Below, in pieces: positions 42,458 to 48,561 of a DNA stretch of 48,561 nt. The stretch spans positions 1 to 48,561 of the forward strand of contig CANLMQ010000042.1 in assembly GCA_947492175.1 (NCBI GenBank). Reading direction: 5' to 3'. The first letter of the stretch is position 1. Every line of letters begins with the position of its first letter. The translations under genes and the position numbers were made by a program. This DNA is from an uncultured Draconibacterium sp. (GTDB lineage Bacteria; Bacteroidota; Bacteroidia; Bacteroidales; Prolixibacteraceae). The notes under the pieces are model-generated. The model worked only from the letters and a program-made list of their open reading frames with translations, was not told the DNA's origin and searched no databases.

Positions 42458-44935
42458 TTAGTAAGGATCCACATCGATATTTATAAGACAATTGCTGTTC
42501 GACGGTTGCTGTTTAACATTTTTCACCGAAGCAACAATGTTGCTTTTAACTGTATCGAGGTTTAGTGATTTGTCAATTTTGATCCATATTTCTTTTTGGT
42601 GCCACAACTGTATCCGGCTGATTAGCGGAAATTCTGGTCCCATAACAATTAGTTTATTGTTTTTTCGGAGAAGTGTTGCCAGGACATTTGCCGCACGGTT
42701 AACCGTATCAATATTTTTGTGTTTTACTACAATTTTTATAAGCCTGAAAAAAGGTGGATACCGAAATAACTTTCGCTCTTCGAACTGAATATTTAAGGCT
42801 TTCTGGTAGTCTTGTTGTTGAATCAACTCAATAAGCGGGTGGTCGGGTTGCGAAGTTTGAATCACTACTTTACCTCTTTTGTGTTTTCGCCCGGCGCGTC
42901 CGCTTACCTGTGAAATAAGCTGATAAGCTCTTTCGTGTGCCCTGAAATCGGGGAAATTAATCAGGTTGTCGGCATTTAAAATACCTACCACACTAACATG
43001 TTCAAAATCGAGACCTTTGGTAACCATTTGTGTGCCAATTAAAATATCGGTTTTCCGTTCTTCCAGTTTTTTTACAATTTTCGAAAAAGCATCCTTCGAT
43101 TGTGTGGTGTCCAGATCCATCCGCGCAATTCGTGCATTTCGGAAGAGTTGTTTTATTTCGTCTTCGATTTTTTCGGTTCCAAAACCGCGAGTCTTCATCT
43201 CAGGAGAGCCACATTCATCACACTTGTCGGGAAGTTGGTAACTAAATCCGCAGTAGTGGCAACTTAGCCTCCGTTTGTATTTGTGGTAGGTTAAACTTAC
43301 GTCGCAGTTGTTGCATTTCGGAATGTGTCCGCAGGTAAAACACTCAACAAAAGGCGAATAACCACGGCGGTTTTGGAAAAGAATAACCTGTTCGTTCTTT
43401 TCCAGTGCCGACTCCATTAATTCGTATAAATCAGGAGTAAGAATAGAACGCATTTGTTTGCGCTTGTAGGCGCGTTTTAAGTCGGAAACTATAATTTCGG
43501 GCAATTCCATTTCCGAGAACCGTTTAAACAAATTTACCAGGCCATATTTCCCGGCCAGTGCATTGTAATACGATTCGTAGGATGGTGTGGCAGAACCCAG
43601 TAAAACTTTGGCTTTGTTTTGCAGACCAAGAATAACAGCCATGTCGCGAGCGTTATATCGCGGTGTTGGATCGAACTGCTTGAAAGAATTTTCGTGTTCT
43701 TCGTCAACAATAATTAATCCCAGCTTCGAAAAGGGGAGAAATACCGCAGATCGGGCGCCTAAAACTACCTGGTAACCTTTGCCAGGGTCTTCTTTAAATT
43801 GCAGTGTTTTTTCCCATATTTCAACTCGTTCCTGGCTATTTAGCCGCGAATGGTAAATTCCAACTTTATTTCCAAAAACATTTTTTAAACGTTGAATGAT
43901 CTGAGTGGTTAGTGCAATTTCAGGTACCAGGTAAAGTGCCTGCTTTCCGGTTTTAAGGATTTCATCGATTAAATGAATATAAACTTCTGTTTTTCCGCTG
44001 GCTGTAATTCCATGAATTAAAGTTACCGGCTTTGTCTCAAATTCGTGTTTTATTTCGGCAAGCGCTTTTTCCTGGTATTTGTTTAAAAGGTTAATGCTAA
44101 CCTGCTCGGTTTTTTCTTCCTCAATGCGCGAAACCTGTTTCCTGAATTCTTTCAGGATTTTCTTTTTATGGAGTTCTTTTACCGTGGCCGACGAAAAATC
44201 AGTCCCCTGTAAAAGTTCTTTTTTTGCTATTTCATCAATTTGGTTCTCGTCAAAAGCATTGGTAACCGAGCAAAAATGATACAAAAGTTTTAGTTGCTTT
44301 TTAGCTCTCTTTAACGACTCCGATTTCTCGTTTACTATTTTTTCCGAATCAACTTCGGGATGCAGTTTTACAAAGGTCTCGGTTTTGGGTTTGTATTTGG
44401 CGTTTACTTTTTCCTCTAGGTAAATCAACTTTTTAGACATTAGCGATTTTAGGGAGGCATACGAAAAATCGCGGCCAAGTTTACGTTCGAGTTCAGCCAA
44501 AAGCGAAACATCCTGCTCTACTTGTCGTAATATCAGCTCTTCTTTTTCTGAAAGTTGAATTTCGGTTTCAATTCCTGTTAAAAATATTTTCGATTTGCTT
44601 TCGAGCTTTAAACCGGTGGGTAAGGCAGCTCTGAATACATCGCCCAGGGTACAGCAATAATAAGTGGCAATCCAGTGCCAGAGTTTAAAGTTTTCGGGAA
44701 GTACAACCGGGTGGTCGTCTAAAATCTGTTGAATTTCTTTTACTTCAACATCGTCGGGTTTTTGATTTGAAACAGAAAGAACCAGCGCGGCATAAATCTT
44801 CTTTTTGCCGAACTGGACAATCACCCTTTTCCCGGGCGCAATATCGTTTACCAACGACGACGGCACTTTATAAGTGTAGGCATCGTGTAACGACAACGGT
44901 AATATTACTTGTGCAAAAAGTTCAGGCATATACAA
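42458..44935 (-). CDS. priA: primosomal protein N' (replication restart helicase)
   Basis: An 825-aa superfamily 2 helicase. It has Walker A HGITASGKTEVYIHL, the DEEH box, GSATPSYES, and the zinc-binding cysteines CFTCGHIPKCNNCD and CHYCGF through CDECGSPE. QVSGRAGRKHKRG is the late helicase motif. It reloads the replisome at stalled forks. The start may be the Met at 44935 or the third-codon Met (MPELFAQV). Size is normal. Confidence 0.96.
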   Translation of the reverse strand: MYMPELFAQVILPLSLHDAYTYKVPSSLVNDIAPGKRVIVQFGKKKIYAALVLSVSNQKPDDVEVKEIQQILDDHPVVLPENFKLWHWIATYYCCTLGDVFRAALPTGLKLESKSKIFLTGIETEIQLSEKEELILRQVEQDVSLLAELERKLGRDFSYASLKSLMSKKLIYLEEKVNAKYKPKTETFVKLHPEVDSEKIVNEKSESLKRAKKQLKLLYHFCSVTNAFDENQIDEIAKKELLQGTDFSSATVKELHKKKILKEFRKQVSRIEEEKTEQVSINLLNKYQEKALAEIKHEFETKPVTLIHGITASGKTEVYIHLIDEILKTGKQALYLVPEIALTTQIIQRLKNVFGNKVGIYHSRLNSQERVEIWEKTLQFKEDPGKGYQVVLGARSAVFLPFSKLGLIIVDEEHENSFKQFDPTPRYNARDMAVILGLQNKAKVLLGSATPSYESYYNALAGKYGLVNLFKRFSEMELPEIIVSDLKRAYKRKQMRSILTPDLYELMESALEKNEQVILFQNRRGYSPFVECFTCGHIPKCNNCDVSLTYHKYKRRLSCHYCGFSYQLPDKCDECGSPEMKTRGFGTEKIEDEIKQLFRNARIARMDLDTTQSKDAFSKIVKKLEERKTDILIGTQMVTKGLDFEHVSVVGILNADNLINFPDFRAHERAYQLISQVSGRAGRKHKRGKVVIQTSQPDHPLIELIQQQDYQKALNIQFEERKLFRYPPFFRLIKIVVKHKNIDTVNRAANVLATLLRKNNKLIVMGPEFPLISRIQLWHQKEIWIKIDKSLNLDTVKSNIVASVKNVKQQPSNSNCLINIDVDPY

Positions 44936-44996
44936 AGAAGAATTCTTTGTTTAAAAGTAATGTAAAAATCGGAACTGACCTGTTTTTGAAATCGGT

Positions 44997-45860
44997 TTAC
45001 CCAATATTTGTTTTAATCCACTCTGCAACCTCTTCCATAAGCCAGTTTGGAGTTGAAGTTGCACCGCATATTCCAACAGATTCCGCTCCGGTAAACCAGG
45101 CTTTGTCTATTTCGTTAATTTTTGAAATGCGATAGGATGCCCTGTTTACTTCTTTGCAGATGGTGTACAGGTATTTTCCGTTCGAGCTTTTTTGTCCGGC
45201 AACAAACAAAACTACATCATATTTGCCGGCAAAGTTTTTAAGATTAGGTACCCGGTTCGAAACCTGGCGGCAAATGGTGTCTTTTATTTCTACCGGAATT
45301 CCGGGTTCTATTTTTTCTTTTACCAGTTTGGCAATTTCGTGGAAATCTTCAATCCGTTTTGTTGTTTGCGAATACAAGGCAACCGGGCGGCTCATGTCTA
45401 TTTTGCCAACGTCGTCAATGCTTTCTATTATAATAGCATTATGACTGGTTTGCCCATTGAGTCCAACAATTTCAGCATGGCCTTTTTTGCCGTAAATTAC
45501 AACCTGTCCTTCGTGCTGAACGTTACGCGAGTAGGATTGTTTTACTTTTTCCTGCAGTGTGAGAACAACCGGGCAGGTGGCATCGATTAATTCGATGTTG
45601 TTTTCTTTGGCATACGAATAAGTTTCAGGCGGCTCGCCGTGCGCACGAATTAGTACTTTGCAATTCTTAAGTTTGAAATATTCTTCGTTTGTGATCGATT
45701 TAAGCCCCATTTTCTCCAGGCGGCTTACTTCCATCCCGTTGTGTACAATATCTCCTAAACAATACAATTGTTTCGATTCTTTTAATTCGTCTTCGGCCGC
45801 TTTAATGGCATTTATAACGCCAAAACAAAATCCCGATCGTTTGTCAATTTCAACAATCAT
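44997..45860 (-). CDS. ispH: 4-hydroxy-3-methylbut-2-enyl diphosphate reductase
   Basis: A 287-aa iron-sulfur enzyme of the MEP isoprenoid pathway. The three cluster cysteines are Cys12 (GFCFGV), Cys96 (DATCPVV) and Cys265 (GICGATSTPNW). HGEPPE and HNGMEV are also conserved. Its start overlaps the cmk stop by 4 bp (ATGA), giving a coupled cmk-ispH pair. Confidence 0.96.
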   Translation of the reverse strand: MIVEIDKRSGFCFGVINAIKAAEDELKESKQLYCLGDIVHNGMEVSRLEKMGLKSITNEEYFKLKNCKVLIRAHGEPPETYSYAKENNIELIDATCPVVLTLQEKVKQSYSRNVQHEGQVVIYGKKGHAEIVGLNGQTSHNAIIIESIDDVGKIDMSRPVALYSQTTKRIEDFHEIAKLVKEKIEPGIPVEIKDTICRQVSNRVPNLKNFAGKYDVVLFVAGQKSSNGKYLYTICKEVNRASYRISKINEIDKAWFTGAESVGICGATSTPNWLMEEVAEWIKTNIG

Positions 45861-46555
45861 TTCTCCTCCGTTCTTTCTTTCACTCTGTTAATTGTCCACT
45901 CCAGTTGTTGCTCACGGTTCAGGTTACTGTTATCAAGTATTATTGCATCGTCGGCCTTTTTAAGCGGGCTGACTGCACGTGTTGAATCAATTTTATCGCG
46001 GCCTTCCACATTGGCAAGAATCTCATTGAAATTAACTTTGTCGCCTTTTTCTGTGAGTTCCAGGTAACGTCTTTGAGCTCTTATTTCGGGCGAAGCAGTC
46101 ATAAATATTTTAAGCTCGGCTTCAGGGAAAACTACAGTCCCAATATCGCGGCCATCCATAACAATGCCTTTGTTTTTCCCGTTTTCGCGTTGCTGACGAA
46201 CCATTTCGCTACGCACTTCGGCAATGGTACTTATGGGACTCACATTTTCCGAAACTTCCAACTGGCGAATTTCATCTTCTACATTTTCTCCGTTCAGAAA
46301 CGTAGTGTTTTTACCCAATTCCTCGTCCCATTTAAACGAGATTTTTATGTCAGCAAGCCCGGCTATTATTTTGTCTGTATCCGGTACTCTGTTTGTAATC
46401 CAACCATTTCTGAGAGCAACCAATGTTACCACGCGGTACATGGCTCCGCTATCGATATATACGTAACCCAGTTCCTTTGCCAGCGATTTTGCCATCGTGC
46501 TTTTCCCGCACGACGAGTGACCATCAATGGCAATTATAATTTTATTTTCGCTCAT
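45857..46555 (-). CDS. cmk: cytidylate kinase
   Basis: A 232-aa protein phosphorylating CMP and dCMP. P-loop GHSSCGKST at the N-terminus, IDSGAMYRVVTL, and VMDGRDIGTVVFPEAELKIF are diagnostic. It lies immediately upstream of ispH. Confidence 0.96.
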   Translation of the reverse strand: MSENKIIIAIDGHSSCGKSTMAKSLAKELGYVYIDSGAMYRVVTLVALRNGWITNRVPDTDKIIAGLADIKISFKWDEELGKNTTFLNGENVEDEIRQLEVSENVSPISTIAEVRSEMVRQQRENGKNKGIVMDGRDIGTVVFPEAELKIFMTASPEIRAQRRYLELTEKGDKVNFNEILANVEGRDKIDSTRAVSPLKKADDAIILDNSNLNREQQLEWTINRVKERTEEK

Positions 46556-46614
46556 TTTATTCGAGTAGTTTGAGACAAAGATGGGGAAATTATTTAAGAG
46601 GATGTTGTCTTTTT

Positions 46615-47643
46615 CTAAAAATTATTGTTAAGATTAATGGCCACCGAAAACAGGTTTGACGAACCTGCCAGGTGAAAACGGGAAATTCCATAGTCGAGTC
46701 TGAAACGTTTTATATGCAAGCCGAATCCTGCAGAAAATCCAACCGTTGAAGCTTTCTCTTCGAACATTAATTCCTGACGTCGCTGGTAGTTGTATCCTGC
46801 CCGCAATACAAAATTATCGGAAGGCATAAGCTCAACTCCCAAAACTACGTGGCGCATGGTTTGTTTTAAAAAGCTTTCGTTGCGGTCGTATATAGTTTCT
46901 ATGTCAAACTCCGGTTCTTCTTCGGGAGTTGCCAAATCCCAATGGTTGAGGTGCTGCATGGTTAAAGATAAGACTACCGGCGCGTGTTTCAGTCGCTGAC
47001 TGATTCCGGCTTGCAGGTTAAAGGGGATACGTTCGCGATTCCCGTTGTCGTAATATGTTGTTATTTGCGATCCTACATTCCGTGCAACCAGGGCAACAGT
47101 GGTGTTTCCGTCTTTGCTGTTTAGGTTCAACCCAAAATCGGCTGCTATACCAATAGACTGGTAGCTTTCGAACGAAGAAAGTATGGGTTTTAGGTTAATT
47201 CCATAATTTAATCGTTTGTAGCTATTGGAGTAGATCAGGTTTAATGCATATTCGGCAGCATTAAAAGTTACTCCGGTTAATTGGCCCTCTGCAGTAGCTT
47301 CGTCAAATTTTCCGTAATTAATGTAGTGTAATCCCACTGCAAAATTACCAAGGCCTTCATACGATTTTGCATACGATACATATCCGTAGTTAATATCGGT
47401 AAGGTAATTTACATAGTTCACTAAAATTTTATTGGCCATATCCTGATGAAGCAATGAGGGATTATTGTAGGAAAGGTTTAAGTCGGTAGAGTCGGAAATG
47501 GCAATTTGCGTGCCTCCCAAAGCTGCAATACGAGCCGAGTTGGTCAGCTCCAGAAACTGGTAAGTGCTTTCGCCTCCAATCTGGGCTTTCCCTGCAAAAA
47601 CCATCAAACTAAACAGAAAAATAAAGTAGATCTTTCGATTCAT
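46615..47643 (-). CDS. porQ: type IX secretion system protein PorQ
   Basis: A 342-aa outer-membrane protein of the PorV/FadL-like family. It has a signal peptide (FLFSLMVFAGKAQ), then GGESTYQFLELTNSARIAALGG at its N-terminus, the PorQ signature. Alternating barrel strands continue to the end (RLDYGISRFHLAG). It belongs to the shuttle or attachment complex of type IX secretion. The ATG at 47643 is chosen over 47673 because it starts the signal peptide. It lies 60 bp upstream of cmk. Confidence 0.9.
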   Translation of the reverse strand: MNRKIYFIFLFSLMVFAGKAQIGGESTYQFLELTNSARIAALGGTQIAISDSTDLNLSYNNPSLLHQDMANKILVNYVNYLTDINYGYVSYAKSYEGLGNFAVGLHYINYGKFDEATAEGQLTGVTFNAAEYALNLIYSNSYKRLNYGINLKPILSSFESYQSIGIAADFGLNLNSKDGNTTVALVARNVGSQITTYYDNGNRERIPFNLQAGISQRLKHAPVVLSLTMQHLNHWDLATPEEEPEFDIETIYDRNESFLKQTMRHVVLGVELMPSDNFVLRAGYNYQRRQELMFEEKASTVGFSAGFGLHIKRFRLDYGISRFHLAGSSNLFSVAINLNNNF

Positions 47644-47721
47644 GCGCGATTGCAATTTTTTATAGAACGCCAAAGGTATTTAATTATTATTATAGCGGAA
47701 ACAGATTTGTAAAATACCTCC

Positions 47722-48492
47722 TTAGTTTAGTTGCTTGATAAGCTCAAAACACAGGTTGTCAATATTTCTATTTTTTGCGCTGAATGCCGACAGATTGGAA
47801 AGGATAATCACAGCATTTTTGTTTTTTGTGTTGAATACCATTGATGAAGAGTACCCTCCTGTTCCGCCGTTGTGCCAGTATACTTTTTCTCCGGAACGTG
47901 TTTTTATAATGTGCAGTCCTAAACCTATTTTCATTTTATTGTTAACGGAATGAGTGGGGATTCTGGTTAAAGCCAGTTCTTTATTTGATGCCGAAAAATG
48001 GGCCAATACAAACTTCGATAAATCGCTAACACTAGATAAAATACCTCCTGCACCAAAGTGGGCATTAAAATCCCAGTTTTCGCATTTGTTCCCGTTGTCA
48101 TCGATTCCTGTTACCAGCTCGTTTTTTATATTGAACCGATTTGTATAAGAATTCGTCATTTGGTATTTATCAAACACATTTTTCTGTAATAATTGTTCGA
48201 AAGGCTGATTTTGTGATAATCCTAAAACATAGGCTAGCAACCCGACACCAAGATTAGAATATTCGTATTTACTTCGTTTTTTTGATGTGAGTTGTAATGC
48301 ATTTTGCAGATAGAACTCCAGTTGTTCTTTGCCGTAATCTTTGTAGGGATTTTGAGGATTTACTTTTGTTAAATCTAAATTTGAAGGAAGTCTTGGCAGG
48401 CCCGAAGTATGATTCGCTAAGCCAAATAAATTTATTTCTGCTTTTTCTTTTAATGGGAAGTTAAAATATTGATCGATGTTTTCATCTAATCT
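47722..48492 (-). pseudogene. 5'-truncated class C beta-lactamase-type serine hydrolase
   Basis: The coding frame can be followed on the minus strand from 48492 to the stop at 47722, about 256 codons. It contains NHTSGLPRLP, the YxN motif in YEYSNLGVGLLAYVLG and the HxG-type VYWHNGGTGGYSSSM. Upstream of LDENIDQYF the frame meets TAG at 48493-48495. The expected SxxK nucleophile and the whole N-terminal part are absent. The break coincides with palindromic sequence at 48497-48523, so the gene is probably cut by a mobile element. The remaining frame also opens with a TTG at 48240, which is not a real start. Confidence 0.7.
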
Positions 48493-48496
48493 CTAT

Positions 48497-48561
48497 GGGG
48501 TTAGTTCCCCGCTGCTTGCAGCGTAAATTTAGTAAATTTGTGTATGCGTGAAAGTTCATAC
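48497..48561 (+). mobile_element. possible left end of an IS200/IS605-like element (partial)
   Basis: Two adjacent short palindromes, ggggttagttcccc (48497-48510) and cgctgcttgcagcg (48510-48523), resemble subterminal hairpins. A TAAATTTG box (48533-48540) and an ATG at 48544 opening MRESSY follow; the frame is still open at the window end. The transposase itself is not seen, so the assignment is tentative. Confidence 0.35.

Overview
The window looks like a chromosomal segment of a member of the Bacteroidota, probably a marine or sediment Bacteroidia (Marinilabiliales-like). This rests on TAnnTTTG-type -7 promoter boxes, the absence of Shine-Dalgarno sequences, a PorQ-type outer-membrane protein of the type IX secretion system, many lipoproteins, a sulfatase, and the housekeeping clusters clpP-clpX, parA-parB-DUF5683-mltD and cmk-ispH. 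The genus assignment is inference.

Region 1 (about 388-4482) is an AT-rich accessory cassette of six tightly overlapping plus-strand genes. They encode a 5-hmdU-DNA-kinase-type helical domain protein, a thymidylate synthase/nucleotide hydroxymethylase homologue, a DUF1599 (Nmad1) protein, a TIR-like protein, an Nmad2 protein and a single-pass membrane protein. Imperfect 22-bp direct repeats flank it, which suggests it moved as one unit. The content combines a nucleotide-modification pathway with a TIR immune domain, so a phage-defence role is likely. It is one of the two best candidates for an undescribed system.

Region 2 (4.5-7.9 kb) holds an internally duplicated protein of unknown function, a 21-bp tandem repeat array in perfect register, two copies of a roughly 315-bp palindrome-bearing repeat nested in that array, and a lipoprotein. 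Next come gpmI and a DUF3109 gene.

Region 3 (10.4-19.6 kb) is the second candidate. Five paralogous secreted proteins of about 190 aa (two of them near-identical tandem copies), a periplasmic chaperone-like (DUF916/PapD-like) protein, a 1001-aa usher-like outer-membrane barrel ending in a SPOR domain, and a divergent small secreted protein form what looks like a chaperone/usher-style surface-assembly locus. Three of the subunit genes share TGTCCC-box operators and sigma-54-like promoter elements.

Region 4 (19.6-48 kb) is mostly conserved chromosome: a sulfatase, a VOC protein, an HD hydrolase, an acyl-CoA synthetase, purM, prfA, pyrF, a Gfo/Idh/MocA oxidoreductase, a fasciclin lipoprotein, clpX-clpP, tig, tRNA-Leu(UAG), oxyR, a TrmH-type methyltransferase, mltD-like, DUF5683, parB, parA, a heptose-7-P kinase, priA, ispH, cmk and porQ. 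The right edge carries a class C beta-lactamase-type serine hydrolase gene that lacks its 5' part, next to a palindromic sequence that may be the end of an IS200/IS605-type element.
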